Shown in pieces: positions 1 through 11,229 of a stretch of 64,000 nucleotides of DNA. A model generated the notes under the pieces. The model had not been told where the DNA came from, ran no database searches, and was given only the letters and a program-made list of their open reading frames with translations. The stretch comes from Aotearoamyces nothofagi (Eukaryota > Ascomycota > Leotiomycetes > Leotiales > Tympanidaceae), in assembly GCA_015345905.1 (NCBI GenBank), contig JADDTR010000011.1, forward strand, positions 769,622 to 833,621. The letters are read 5' to 3'. The first letter of the stretch is position 1. Every line of letters starts with the position of its first letter. The position numbers and the translations under genes were made by a program.

Positions 1-379
1 CTGCGGCTGTGGGGTTTTGCGGTTGTGTTAAGGTGGGTTGTGGAGACGCTGGGGCTGGGCTGTGGGCATGGCATTAAGGAGCTGACTGATTTGGCGATGA
101 TGGCCGTGGGTGAGATACAGGTTGGTATATCATGGTAGGTGGTTTCGCCATTGCTTTCTCTTTCAGATATGCTTATTCATTCGCGTTATTTTCACTCTGT
201 ACAACCTGGGCGATTGATAGATAATAAGGCTTCTTCTTTTCATCCGCCTTATTGCAAAGGGCAACTGTTTCCGTCCGGCAACTTTGTTACAAGATCTATA
301 TCAAATGCCCATCCTGGCTGTCTATTTCATCTGAATAAAGGATCGATTCTGTCTTGTCTCGCCAACGTCGAAAAACACC
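1..379. other. 5' non-coding stretch
   Basis: No supported gene. The sequence is mixed in composition and leads into the ATG at 380. It is presumably the promoter and 5' UTR of the following gene. An open frame crosses it at 139-753 but has no coding character. Confidence 0.5.
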
Positions 380-1501
380 ATGGCGTCAGTCCTCCAGCAT
401 ATCGCAGCAGCCCACCCACAATGTCAAATAACCCGCCATCTGCTCAGCGCCATCTCCTCCGAGCCACCATCACCAACATCCGATCCCCCATCTCCCAAAA
501 CCCGATCCGGGAACCGCCTACACAGACCCAGACGGGGAACACGCTCGAGATGGGGCCGGTCGAAGAGAGAGAGCGAGTCATACTCCAGCCGAAGTCGTGG
601 GACTCTAGGCGGCTTCTGGTCACCGCTCGACACGGCATCCGCAGCAGATGGACCAGCAAGAGTAAGGAGATGCTCGAGCTGGACGGATTTCGAAAGCGCG
701 AGACAGACGTGGGCGGATGCGGAGACGGCGGCTTACCATCTGTCCTGTTATGAGGTCGACGAGTCCAACGGGAGCGAAGACGAGAGTCTCTACCACGACG
801 ACCTCTCCCCCACGCCCCCGACCAGCTCCGGAGCCGAGCTCAGTCCCATCTCCAGCACCGGGACCGAAGACGCAGAGCTCCCCGCCCTCACATCATCCAT
901 CGACGAGCTCCTCTCGAGATACCAATCCGTACAGCTCGCGCAGTGCGCTGCAACAGCGCCATCTGGACCAACGAGACCAGACCCTCCTCCCCCTCGAGAG
1001 CTACACTCTGTCTCAACTGAGCCGGGAACACCTAGGTCGCAACCGCCTCCGTCCGAGCCCACGAGGCCAGGACCAGCCAATATTCCTTCCCGTCTGATAC
1101 TCCCGCTGCCATCTCTCCCGCGCCCGCCCACGCTGCGGAAGATCAAACGCCAGCACAGCCTGCGCAGGCGCCAGACCCCCTCCACCACCGACCCATCAAG
1201 CCCCACAAGCAGCTCCTCCTCTCCCTCGCCCACCACCGCCGCATCCCCGACGCCGGGCCGCAGCCCAGACCCGGACACGGATCGCAGCCTCGACCCGAAC
1301 GCACATCCGACAGACGGAGACTTGCCGGGCGCGGTACGGCCGGACCGCGGCATGCGCGCTGCGGGCTCGAGAAACGCGCGGTGGCGGGAGATAAGGGCGT
1401 CGCCGTCGATGCAGCTGCACCTCCTGCGCCTGGTCGAGGAGAGGAGCAGCGCGCTGCTGGGACGGAGGGGGGGAGGAGAGGGGGCGGGATGTCATGGGTG
1501 A
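380..1501 (+). CDS. Disordered Ser/Pro-rich hypothetical protein
   Basis: A single open frame of 373 residues. I recognise no domain. The protein is dominated by Ser, Pro, Arg and Thr, with proline-rich tracts around residues 195-300, so it is predicted to be largely disordered. A short less-biased stretch near residues 95-130 contains a tryptophan-centred SSWTDFESARQTW and a Tyr/Cys-rich segment, and could be a docking motif. The C-terminal part (about 330-373) is basic, then Gly-rich. The first ATG was taken as start; third codon positions are GC-rich like those of neighbouring genes. Overlapping frames on both strands at 717-1353 look like shadows of the biased composition. The next gene is convergent. 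Function unknown. Confidence 0.55.
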   Translation: MASVLQHIAAAHPQCQITRHLLSAISSEPPSPTSDPPSPKTRSGNRLHRPRRGTRSRWGRSKRESESYSSRSRGTLGGFWSPLDTASAADGPARVRRCSSWTDFESARQTWADAETAAYHLSCYEVDESNGSEDESLYHDDLSPTPPTSSGAELSPISSTGTEDAELPALTSSIDELLSRYQSVQLAQCAATAPSGPTRPDPPPPRELHSVSTEPGTPRSQPPPSEPTRPGPANIPSRLILPLPSLPRPPTLRKIKRQHSLRRRQTPSTTDPSSPTSSSSSPSPTTAASPTPGRSPDPDTDRSLDPNAHPTDGDLPGAVRPDRGMRAAGSRNARWREIRASPSMQLHLLRLVEERSSALLGRRGGGEGAGCHG

Positions 1502-1861
1502 AATGGGTCATAGGTCACGAGACACGATGCGAGAGTGGACGGGATGATAAGTTAAGAAAGCTATGTAATATAATCTGTATATATCCCTCGCTTTCTTCTC
1601 TCTCTCTCTCTCGGCGGACCGTTCCAGCTGGAGGTGATTCGTAACGAAGAAGAAGAAAATACAAGGAAAGACCCTCTCTGCATCGATCGATCGATCATAT
1701 CATATATTCAGTATCCGTCAACATACACCTACTGGCATTCCTGCTGATCCGTCATCAATCATCAAACCTGCCTCTAGAGCCTGTATCCAGCACGTGAGAC
1801 CAGCCACCCTATCCATCCCACCCACCCCTCCTATCCCGACCCTACCTACCCATCCCGACCC
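1502..1861. other. Convergent intergenic region
   Basis: Lies between two convergent genes and probably holds both 3' UTRs. It contains a short CT-dinucleotide run near 1598-1611 and a pyrimidine-rich stretch at about 1800-1860. No gene seen. Confidence 0.5.
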
Positions 1862-3406
1862 CTAATACCCACTATCCCACATCTCGTCCTCGCTCTTGAT
1901 CATCTCCACGACGGGCGTGCGCGGCTCCATCTTGCGCATGGCCTTCCTCTCCTTCCGCGTCACCAGGCGCGGCGACACGGGCAGCACGGGCGAGAAGGGC
2001 TGGTAGGGGCTGTACGGCACGGCGCCGGCCGTCCAGGGCGTCCCGAGGCCCGGGCTGCGCGGCGTCTGGCGCTCGAGCACCGTGGTCTTGGTGGAGTGCG
2101 AGAAGGACGGCGACGAGAGGCCCGGGGGCGGGTCGAAGGCGCGGAAGGGCAGCGTGCGCGTCGACGTGCTGGTGGCGGCGGAGATGGGGGTGTGGCTGCT
2201 GTTGTTGTTGTTGTTGGAGGCGGAGATGGGGATCGGGCTGGGGCCGGTGTTGGCGGGGATGGCGAGCGGGGCGGGGGAGGAAGGGAGCGGGTTTCCGGAG
2301 AGGGGGCCGCGGGAGGGGACGGCGGGCGGGTTGGGGCGGTGGAGGCTCGTCGCGGCTGGGTAGGCGGACAGCTGCTCCGCGATGCTCATGGCCGGGCTCG
2401 TGGGCGAGGGGTCGGTGGAGGCGGTCCTCGACGTGTTCCGCGAGTGCCTGCCGTACGGGACCTGGTCGCGCGGCACGGGCGGCGGCGGCGGCGGCTCGTA
2501 GTAGCGCGGCGAGAGCGGCTCCTCGTCCGAGGCGTACGCGGCCGGGAAGGTCGACGACAGCGGCGTCGGCATCGGCGACGAGATCTGCATCTCGCGGCGG
2601 CTGCCCTTGCGCAGCGGCGAGCGCAGCGAGGAGATTATGGACGAGGTGCGGGACTGCGTCTTCTCGCGGGGCGCGCGGTCGACGTCGAGGGTGCCGGGGC
2701 GGCGCCGCTCGAGATGCGAGGTCTGGCGCTGGGGGGCGGCCGAGGGGAGGGCTGCCTGGGCCTGCAGCTGGGGCTGCGTCGGGGCGGGCATGTCTGTGAC
2801 GGCGACGCCGGCCGCCTTTGCTTCCTCCTGCGCCATGACGTGGGCGTACAAGTCCTCGAGGTTCCGGTGCAGGTTCTCGCGATCCGCCTCGACGACTCGG
2901 AGGTCGACCGACGGGTGGCTTCCTGGGGACGTCGGCGAGGTGTTCTGCGGCGGGAAGACGTAGGGGTTCCGCTCCGACTTCTGCGGCGAGGGCCAGGAGA
3001 AGTTCTTCCGCGCGTTCTGCGACGAGATGGGCGTGATGGGCGACGGATAGATGTTCGCGGTTGAGAGCTTGGGGGCTTGGATCAGCTCGACATCCAAGGC
3101 CTTCTGCGAGCGCAGCGTCTCTCGTCGTAGCCGGCGGCCGACGAGCAGGAGAGCGATGGCGAAGACGGCGACTACGAGGACATAGCCACCGACGATGCCG
3201 GCGATCTCAGCAGGGAGGTACTTCTTGTTGCGCAGCGCTCCTCTGGACAGAGGTGGGCCGTCTTCCGGAGACGGTGCTGGGCCCCAATCGATGCCGAGGG
3301 GATATCCGCGGGGCTTTATATCTGAGGAGACGGAGACACGCGCACACTCGGCGCTCTGGGACAGGATCAGGAATGCTGTGATCACTGTCGAGACCGCTGG
3401 GCGCAT
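1862..3406 (-). CDS. Single-pass membrane protein with long disordered tail
   Basis: A 514-residue open frame. Residues 1-21 look like a signal peptide (Met-Arg, hydrophobic core, Ala-Glu-Cys-Ala end). A short Pro/Gly-rich lumenal or external segment follows, then one strong transmembrane helix at about 68-90 (AGIVGGYVLVVAVFAIALLL). A basic stop-transfer cluster (GRRLRRE) predicts a type I topology with a cytoplasmic tail of about 420 residues. The tail is Ser/Pro/Arg-rich with polyproline near 310 and a helical segment near 170-200. The architecture resembles conserved but uncharacterised Pezizomycotina membrane proteins and superficially fungal surface sensors, but no WSC domain is visible. 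A 322-residue antisense frame at 2096-3064 is a shadow of the GC-rich coding sequence. Confidence 0.75.
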   Translation of the reverse strand: MRPAVSTVITAFLILSQSAECARVSVSSDIKPRGYPLGIDWGPAPSPEDGPPLSRGALRNKKYLPAEIAGIVGGYVLVVAVFAIALLLVGRRLRRETLRSQKALDVELIQAPKLSTANIYPSPITPISSQNARKNFSWPSPQKSERNPYVFPPQNTSPTSPGSHPSVDLRVVEADRENLHRNLEDLYAHVMAQEEAKAAGVAVTDMPAPTQPQLQAQAALPSAAPQRQTSHLERRRPGTLDVDRAPREKTQSRTSSIISSLRSPLRKGSRREMQISSPMPTPLSSTFPAAYASDEEPLSPRYYEPPPPPPVPRDQVPYGRHSRNTSRTASTDPSPTSPAMSIAEQLSAYPAATSLHRPNPPAVPSRGPLSGNPLPSSPAPLAIPANTGPSPIPISASNNNNNSSHTPISAATSTSTRTLPFRAFDPPPGLSSPSFSHSTKTTVLERQTPRSPGLGTPWTAGAVPYSPYQPFSPVLPVSPRLVTRKERKAMRKMEPRTPVVEMIKSEDEMWDSGY

Positions 3407-5320
3407 GATGGTGCGAGCGGGCGCCGGCGAGAGACAGCAGCAGCAGCAGCAGCAGCGTCAGCGTATGGCGGCTTCAAGCTCCAAAGTACGAAACGTCTCG
3501 AGACATGAAATGGTTGATGATGGGGATGGGAATGTCAGCGAGCGCCTTGTGCTGTATATAGCGAGAGGGGGACCTGGGGCCCTGCATCGTGGTGGCCCGC
3601 CGACGGGACGTACAGCACGGGCTGGGCGGGCCCCATTGGACACGGCGATGTGAAGGAGGCGGGCGTGTGGTTGATGCAGGTTCGCCAGGGGGGCCAGGAA
3701 CAGAGGAAGCACCGCAGGAAGCACGGCAGGAATCTGCGCCCTCACTCACAGATGCGGTTGATGGAGTGGCCGTCTCTGTCCCTCCCACTGGCTGTCTCCT
3801 GGCCCGTCCGCCCATCTCCTGCTGCTGGCGACAGTGCGTCGCTGCCCTCGGCGCTTACGCCGTGGGGCGCATCCCGGCTTGATTGGCGTGCGGTGCCCGT
3901 TCGCGGCGGGGACTATGCATGGGGACTGGACATCCCTGCAGGCGAGGCCGTGACGACTTCCCATGCGACTGCGAATGCCCTCACGGCAGCGACAAAGGAG
4001 GCGATGTGATAGTGGAAAGGGGGTATAGCGGGACAGAATTAAGGGGCATATTTTCGCTGGATGCGCTGCATCTACGCGCTTTCAGGAGGTCGAAGTGCAA
4101 GCCTTAAGGCTGCTGTTTCGTTGATGTCGTTCGCTGCTCGTCCAATCATATCTCATCGTGCGAGCGGGCTACCCCGGGCTCCGACGGCTCGACCAATCAC
4201 GTCCTTGGCCAATCACATCCCGCCATTTCGCGCTGTCCACGTGATCTCCACGTGATTCAATGGCATCGTAAGCACGGATCCTCTTATATGGAGGAGATAA
4301 TCAAAAGGGAGAAAGAGAAACAAACCTCACTATTCGCACTAACTTGCAATCTTCAAGAAAGTCTGCAGCGTCGTCATATATGTAACGAAACGCCCTTCTC
4401 ATCCAACATTTCCAGAAGTCTGAATCTGTTGATTACAGCACGTAGAGCACAGAACCCCTTTACGACCTCCCGCGTATACTTTAGAAGCAAGCCTTCGGTA
4501 CAAATCCCCATCCACTGCTTGACTGCCCATTACTCCGTAACCAACCGCAATTCTTCTATCGCAGCCTGCCAGATCAGACACCGAACACTCATCCCAAGAC
4601 AGAGCAGACCGATGCTGCCAAGACTGGATCCAATATCTGATCCAAGTCTCTAGACCCAAAAAACGCAAATGCGTATCTTGATACTCCAGCTCGCGATGCA
4701 CCCGTGCCCGCATCTTCGAGCACGTTTAATCGTCAGGTGTTGTCCTCTGATTATAGCCGGCCAGCTGAGAGTCTAGACACAGCCGCCCTTCCCACAATCA
4801 ATCCCCACTCTAAGAGAAAACTACAGGTTGGCAGCTACGGCGTCGAGGTTTGGAGAGTGTTGGAATAATCGAAATCGGATGGATCGGGAAGGGGGTCCTA
4901 CAAGGCTGCAAAGAACAGAACTACTTGTGAAATGGAAGAAATGGAAGAAAGGAGGCCGGTTTCCTTGAGAGAGGAACGTGACGCTGTTGTTGGAGACGAG
5001 GACGGATGGCTTGGCTGTATATTATCGTCCCTAGAAAGAGGTGTCTGGCCTATGGAATTATTGTAGCAGCAAGACTAGAAGATAAAGTAAACTGACGTCT
5101 AAGCTTCTGTGATCCAATAGTATAGCAGGACTCACCGCCACGGCATATCCTGACTCACCACCTCGCAAGTGAGAGTGAATCCGCAGAACCTCACATCCCG
5201 CCGCCGCTGCACCCTCGCCTCCCAAACCTCACCCTCTCCCCCTCCCCACACCCTCTCCGCAGCAACAACCTTCTTCCGCCCGCCCACCACCTTTCTCCGA
5301 TCCGCAACGACGGACACAAG
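3407..5320. other. Divergent intergenic region with CAG run
   Basis: About 1.9 kb between the reverse membrane-protein gene and the forward MYND gene. It contains a (CAG)n-type run at about 3437-3458 just upstream of the reverse gene. Several short frames are open (3458-4009, 4252-4653) but none has a recognisable domain or consistent coding bias, so none is called. Confidence 0.5.
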
Positions 5321-6531
5321 ATGCGGTGCTCCAACTGCCAGAAGCCCGCGTCCCTTGCATGCAGCAGCTGCAGCGCCGCTGTCGTCCTCGACGGCGACGC
5401 CGCCGTCACGCATTACTGCGACGCGGCGTGCCAGAAGGCCCACTGGGCGAGCCACAAGGCCGCGTGTCTGCGTCTGAGAGACCGCACGGCGCTGTACCGC
5501 GTCGTGCTGATGGCGCAGAAGCTGTTCTATGTCTATCGCGAGCTGGGCTGGTGCCAGGTCGATGTGAAGCGCGCAGAGAAGAAGGGCGCGGATCTCCTTC
5601 TGTACGGCACGGTAGGGATTGGTTTTTCTTTTTCTTGCGGAAGGGGATGCGAGTGTCCTGTCTCGCGAGCGGCGGCGAATTCGATTTGTGCTGTGCTAGA
5701 TTGGTGATATGCTTACTGACGGGCGTGTGCCATTGCAGGTCAACGCGAACGCTTCGTGGCCACGGAACTATAAGAAGTTCCCTTCTCGTCTCTTCACCAC
5801 GCCGGGGGACAGAGAAGCCGCTCTCAGCTTCCTCGCCTGCCGCGATGCCATCCACTGGACCGTCGAGTTCATCAGCGGGCTGCTAGCATGTAAGTCGCTC
5901 CGCCTCCTCTCTCCGTGTCTGGGACTCACGCGCCGCAGCCATCGTGACCGAGGCCGTCGAGATAGCCTTCACCGCCAAGAACACCCGGCGCCGCACCAGC
6001 ATCCACCCCGTCTCCAGCATCCCCGCGACCAGCGCGCCAGACACCATCCCCGAGATCCTGAAGGTCACGCTGCGCTCGGGCGATGCCTTTGCCGTCGACA
6101 TCGCGGGCGCCCAGTACGGCTACCACGACCCCGTTACGCGGTGGGAGGAGTACGAGAAGCTTCGCATCGACCACATCATCAGCCGCTGCGCGCCACCCGA
6201 GTCTCGAGGGATCGTCCAGGTCAAGGACTACAGCATCGACAGGATCATCTACTACTCCAGGAAGATGTCCGGGGACAGAGAGAAGTGCGATGCGTACATG
6301 GCCATCCTCGAGGTCATGAGCCTGCAGATGCTGGAGTGGCAGTGCGATGAGAAGCTGGGCATCAAGGCTGTGATGAAGCTGCCCGAGAAGGCTTTCTTGG
6401 TGAAGCTCTGCGATCTGGTTGATTATATCGACTGGAACTTCCATCGTGGTCCGAAGCAGCGCTGGTCCACTGTCAAAGGCAGACGCCTTGCGAAGGAGAT
6501 TAAGGGGAAATGGGCTCACGGCAAGGTTTGA
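5321..6531 (+). CDS. MYND zinc-finger protein
   Basis: Three exons: 5321-5611, 5739-5889 and 5939-6531. The introns are GTAGGG...TTGCAG and GTAAGT...CCGCAG. The splice phases join cleanly into 344 residues. The N terminus is a MYND finger: Cys3, Cys6, Cys14 and Cys17, then the HYCDAACQKAHWASHKAAC block (about 31-49) with the closing Cys/His ligands. MYND fingers usually bind proline-rich peptides and occur in adaptors and SET/MYND proteins. There is no SET domain here, and the remaining 290 residues show no domain I recognise. The start is the first ATG and immediately precedes the finger. The cellular role cannot be inferred beyond protein-protein interaction. Confidence 0.82.
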
Positions 6532-6994
6532 GGAGCCATGAATCGACCGATACTTGACCTGGCGATCACGGATGTCGCCATCACAGCATCGAAGGGGAGT
6601 TTCTTCATCTCATTGCCTCTGTTTTTAAACTTGTCACATCATAGCACACCGATGGAGAGTTTGCTGCTAGACATTCCGTTGGATTGCATTCCCATAGGGT
6701 ATACAGTACAATAGAATGTAGTAGTTTCAAAACTGTAATCTGTGCCCGACATGACTTGTGATTATGCAACCTGCCGAGAGACTCTTGAGTGAAGAAGCCA
6801 TGCTGTAGATGGGCAACGTTGCAAGTGAGTTGCATATATGCGAGGTCTGGTTATCAACGGAATACACCGGACTCGCCTAAATTCGAACCGTATCACATGT
6901 TACTCGTCCACTCCTCGACCCAGCACTCCCCCCATGCTGACTCGACATCTCGTATATCACATATATCACACCTAAAACAACTAAAAAGCACAAT
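6532..6994. other. Convergent intergenic region
   Basis: 3' flanks of the MYND gene and of the reverse sugar transporter. No coding or repeat signal recognised. Confidence 0.5.
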
Positions 6995-9066
6995 CTAGGC
7001 CGGAACTTCCTTTTCCAAAATCTCAGTAATCCCGTCCGAGCCATGAAGTACAACCTCCTTCTTCTGAACCGAAAACTTGACCGGGTTTCTAGCGTTGAAG
7101 ATTTCCGTCATTTCTTCCAGCTAGCTGCATATCAGCAATCGACGTCTCTGTCTCTATTCCGATGGTGCTTACCGTTCTATTTCTTGTCTCGACGTAGAAG
7201 ACCTAGTTACGTCAGCTTGCTTCCTCGGGAGTTTCTCAGGCCAGCTGAGCACTCACATAGATGAAGACGGCCACGAACAGATCCCAGAAGATGAACCTAC
7301 GGGTAGTTAGATATGTAGGACTCTCTGGACCGTCGTAGCTCACAAGTAGTAATACTTCCACCCCGCGCCCGTAAAGGCTATGCCCGTGACGAAGGTATTG
7401 TAGAACCCAGCAATATTGCCCCAGAATGTATACAGCGCCATCCCCTTCGATCTGCTCTCGTACCGCAGGACCTCGACGGCGTAGAGTCCCTGCATCGGTG
7501 TCCAGCCGACTGCGAAGACGAAGGAAAAGATGAAGATCATGGCGATCTCGGCATTTGCCTGCGCGTTGCTCTTCGCGGTATCCACGCCATCGACAAGGAC
7601 GAGGTTCGTCGCGTTCAATGCCGTGACGATGGAGAAGAGTAGCACCATGATAAGCGTCGAGATGATGAGCAGTGGTCTTCTTCCCCATTTATCTGCATGT
7701 GCCGCGCCGATGAGCGCGCCTGCAAAGGAGACCACGGACTGCATGCCCTGGAGAAGGAGCTGTCTGTGGTTGTCTGTAATCCCAGCACCAGCCAGCATTT
7801 GAGGATAGTAGTAGCTGACAGCTCCATTTCCAAGACCTTGTCCGAAAATGGAAACTGAGACGGTAAGCATAGTGCGGTAGCGGACTTCGCGGGTGTTGAA
7901 GAGCTCGCGGAAGTCCCACCAGCGTTTGTCGGCGCCGGTCTGGGAGATCTCTTCTAGCATCTCGCGGTACTCGAGCTGTACGATGGGACTGTTGCGGTCG
8001 CCTGGAGTTGTGAGTATTGGATTCAGACATTGTAGACATTGATGATATACCTTCTCCATGGTATTTTGCCATTGTGCCGAGGGCTTCTTCATGTCTGTCG
8101 TTGGCCATGAGCCATCTCGGTGACTATTTAGAATCAGGAGAGGCCTTGAGTTCTTGATTCTGATATACGAACCTCTGGTAGAATCAGACACCCAACAAGA
8201 ACCATTCCCGAGAAAGTCATCTGTAGCCAGATAGGGATTCGCCAAGCCATTGCTCCATTAATAAAGCTAGTGCCATAAGGGACCGTGGACCAGTTAGTCA
8301 TGTTCCAAGGCCCTAATATCGACATGCTGCTTACTGAACGTCCCAGGGATAGCACCAACAAAATAAAATGTCGTATAGACACCCGTCATCGCGCCTCTAA
8401 AAGACGGATGTGCCATCTCCGAGACATAAGGCAACGCAGCACTGGGTCCCAGCGCGGCCCCGAGACCAAGCATAAATCTGCCGATCATAAAGGCCGCCAG
8501 GTTTTGGCTGGTAGCTTGCACGATGGAGCCGACGATGATGACGGCGGCTCCGAGGAACATTCCCCACCTGCGACCCTTCCAGTCACTACACGGACCGGCG
8601 ATGAATGATCCGACGATGTTCCCGATAGTAAACCTAGAATGGGATTAGATTTGGCTGCATCGGGGCTTGTAGAGGAGCGCACATGGCATAGACAATGCCG
8701 GTTGAGGAGGTTCCTTCGGTCAACGAGAAATGGAAGTACTCGCGGTACTGGACGTAGGAGTTGATAGAGCTCATCACGCTCCCATCATAGCCATTGACGG
8801 CGGCATTCAGTGTAGCAGTAAAGAGACATATATACAGCTACGGGCATCAGCTTGTTCCGTCATTCAGGGTATTACCGTTAGAGTTGAAATACCTGAAACA
8901 TACGTCTAGTCCATAGAGAAGGTCTCTGTTTTGCAGTAGCATCCGCAAGGGCTACATTGTGTACATTTTTGACAGTTGTCGTCTGCTCTGCAGCAGATTC
9001 TACCACGTTTGGGACACCTCCTGGCGTGGCCTTTTCGTCTTTGGTGTCTAGTTTAGATTCTGCCAT
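6995..9066 (-). CDS. MFS sugar transporter (intron-3 acceptor appears mutated)
   Basis: Nine exons on the reverse strand: 9066-8893, 8837-8683, 8633-8335, 8282-8173, 8123-8051, 8001-7344, 7296-7257, 7202-7173 and 7120-6995. Joined they give 554 residues, normal for fungal sugar porters. Family marks are NGYDGSVMSS in the first helix, the GRRWG and GRRPL loop motifs, PESPRW after helix 6, and VETRNRTLEE near the C terminus. It resembles the fungal lactose-permease/hexose-transporter group, so it should be a 12-helix plasma-membrane proton symporter; the substrate is unknown. Every junction has GT and AG except intron 3. There the donor (GTAAGC, 8334) and branch site (CTAAC) are present, but the position matching the conserved PYGTS motif ends in GG (8284-8283). 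A reverse L-fuconate-type dehydratase lies upstream. Confidence 0.85.
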
Positions 9067-9296
9067 CTCAACTGTCGCTGATATCCAGGCTGGGTGGTTC
9101 GAAGGACAACTTCAAGAGTCCGAACAACCGTGGTCTATCTAGCGAGGTAGATGTCACTGTCGTTCTGAGAGCGCGACATCACCCATATATGGTGAACCAT
9201 ATCTAGATGCCAGGATAAACATCACCAGATAATGATACGTCTCATCCCGTACATTCGATCGCCCAGGCATTTCCCCACAGAGCTTGGCGTCTCCTA

Positions 9297-9458
9297 TCCC
9301 CCCCTAATAATCTTGTGAATCCATATTTTTCAGATCGCCAACGGTTGATTGGCGAGTTACCCTTGATGCCATACGGCAATTGGTTAATATCCCCAGTTGA
9401 TACCCTCGCCGATGACCTTGAAAACCACCCTGGCTCACAAGATTATTCAAGGGGGGGA
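9297..9458. mobile_element. Short TA-flanked MITE
   Basis: A 162-bp element with terminal inverted repeats. The left end reads TCCCCCCC then TAATAATCTTGTGA. The reverse complement of the right end reads TCCCCCCC then TTGAATAATCTTGTGA. Both ends abut TA (9295-9296 and 9459-9460), which fits the TA target duplication of Tc1/mariner/pogo-type elements. It has no coding capacity, so it is a non-autonomous MITE in the promoter side of the sugar transporter. Confidence 0.75.
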
Positions 9459-9659
9459 TAGTAATGTTGACTTGCCGTCTATCTAGATAACGGATAACAC
9501 AACAGACAAGCTAACAAGATCCCATTGGCTCTGTTTGCGACCTGGTAGGCGCATGTTGGTGGAGCAGCAACAGACCCACCTTATCACGCTGGAGATAAGC
9601 AACAGTATTGCTGCAATTATGCACAAAGTAGTGGGCTGGCTGCGGTGTTTTGATTGTGT

Positions 9660-9698
9660 GCTTCTTGCTTCTTGCTTCTTGCTTCTTGCTTCTTGCTT
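9660..9698. repeat. 7-bp tandem repeat (CTTCTTG)n
   Basis: About five head-to-tail copies of a 7-bp unit, CTTCTTG. Confidence 0.85.
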
Positions 9699-9811
9699 GC
9701 ATAAGTTTACAGGCTGGTAGGTGTTAAACTGCGGCACCCACCAGCGGTAGACTCAAGGCGGTGAGCTCAAGCCGGCAACATATACAAATCCAGCGCCTGT
9801 AGTCCGACAGC

Positions 9812-10019
9812 ATTATATAGTCAGTTCTCCTGCAACTCAAATACCAAGAGCCACCCTATTCATTAGAGTCTTTCACGCTGATTGTTTACTAGTTCTACGG
9901 ATCGTGCGGACGCCTGGATAGAGTTATATAGTCAGTTCTCCAGCAACTCAAGTATAAAAAGCCACCCTATTCATCAGAGTCTTTCACGCTGATTGTTTAC
10001 CAGTCTGCGGACGCCTGGA
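9812..10019. repeat. Two tandem copies of a ~105-bp unit
   Basis: Copies at about 9812-9918 and 9922-10019 share TATATAGTCAGTTCTCC, GAGTCTTTCACGCTGATTG and GCGGACGCCTGGA. Differences are point changes plus a short gap. No open frame. Possibly a duplicated promoter or LTR-like fragment. Confidence 0.75.
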
Positions 10020-10140
10020 ACGATTCTGTCAACATTTATCCGGGTAGCGCTGGTGGGAGTGTAAGGACGGCGTATAATTCATAGACTTTTACAGAGTTGG
10101 GCATAAATCACACTCTGTTTTGTAACAGATTCCCGTTCGC

Positions 10141-10622
10141 CCGCTGCTGCTTGCTCGAGACATAGAATCTCCCAGCCCTTCACAGCACAGGTCTTCCGAT
10201 TTCAGCAAGCAGTATGTGATGCCGGATCCGCGAGTTGGAAGGGCCTATTTGTCTATATAATCTCAACAGTATTAGTACCACTCGAGGTAGCTCCCACTCC
10301 CGCTACTGCTGCTTGCCCGAGACATAGAATCTCCCAGGCTTCACAGTACTGGTCCTCCGATTTCAACAAGCAGTATATGATGCCGGATCCGCGAGTTGAA
10401 AGGGCCTATTTGTCTATATAATCTCAACAGTATCAATACCACTTGAGGTAGCTCCCACTCCTGCTACTGCTGCTTTCCCGAGACATAGAATCTCCCAGCG
10501 CTTTACAGTACAGGCCCTCTGATTTCAACAAGGAGTATATGATCCCAAATCTACAAATTGGAAGGGCCCATTTGTCTATATAATCTCAACAGTTGTAATA
10601 CCACTCGAGGTAGCTCCCTCTC
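10141..10622. repeat. Three tandem copies of a ~161-bp unit
   Basis: Copies begin near 10141, 10302 and 10463. Each carries GAGACATAGAATCTCCCAG, GGGCCTATTTGTCTATATAA (third copy: GGGCCCATTTG) and a tail CCACTCGAGGTAGCTCCC. The tail in reverse orientation reappears in diverged form at 13318-13350 and 25941-25983, so the unit belongs to a dispersed family. No reading frame. Confidence 0.75.
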
Positions 10623-11229
10623 CCTCAGCTCTGCAATACACTATATAGCCAGCCACATCCTTCATTCAAGGCAGGGGACCGAGTAAAAGGCAGGCAGGGG
10701 GGGGGGGAAGAGCGGGTAGAGATCCAAAAAAAAAAAAAAAAAAATATGTTCACTTTGTAGGAGCGGAGATATCTCACATCCTGTCTTGTAAGCATGGTAG
10801 CACAGAGGCAGCATCGCTTTATATCGGCGATGATGAATCATCGGGGCATTAATCACGGGGGAGCATCATCACCATCAGGTCAGGGGATACCATACACAGA
10901 CTCGGAGCGGACAAGATTATCCATTCCGGTGCTGTACGGCTACTTTTGGATCCCGGAACCGGGATGGAGGATGCCATCGTTGCCCTCCCGAAGACGACCC
11001 AACATGAAAATCGTCGACGCCATATCCGGCCATCTACCCGGCCACAACAAGCTACAAGAAGAGAGGGTCGGATCCGTGGCATCAAATAAATAATGTCTAG
11101 GATGGTGGATGCCATCGTTGCCCACCGGACGACAGCCCAACATGAAAGCTGTCGACCCCTGTAATAACACAAAATAAGGATGCTATCGTTGCCCTCGTTC
11201 CGTACCATCGATTTGATAGATGCAACATC
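10623..11229. other. Non-coding, homopolymer runs and a duplicated ~60-bp segment
   Basis: Contains a G run at about 10699-10708 and an A run at about 10726-10743. A roughly 60-bp segment occurs at 10961-11019 and again at about 11099-11157, with a partial third copy near 11176-11199; the common core is ATGCCATCGTTGCCC. No gene supported. Confidence 0.6.

Noticed and set aside
2096-3064. 322-codon forward frame antisense to the membrane-protein gene
   Set aside because: Arg/Gly-rich shadow of GC-rich coding sequence; the reverse frame has a signal peptide and membrane helix.
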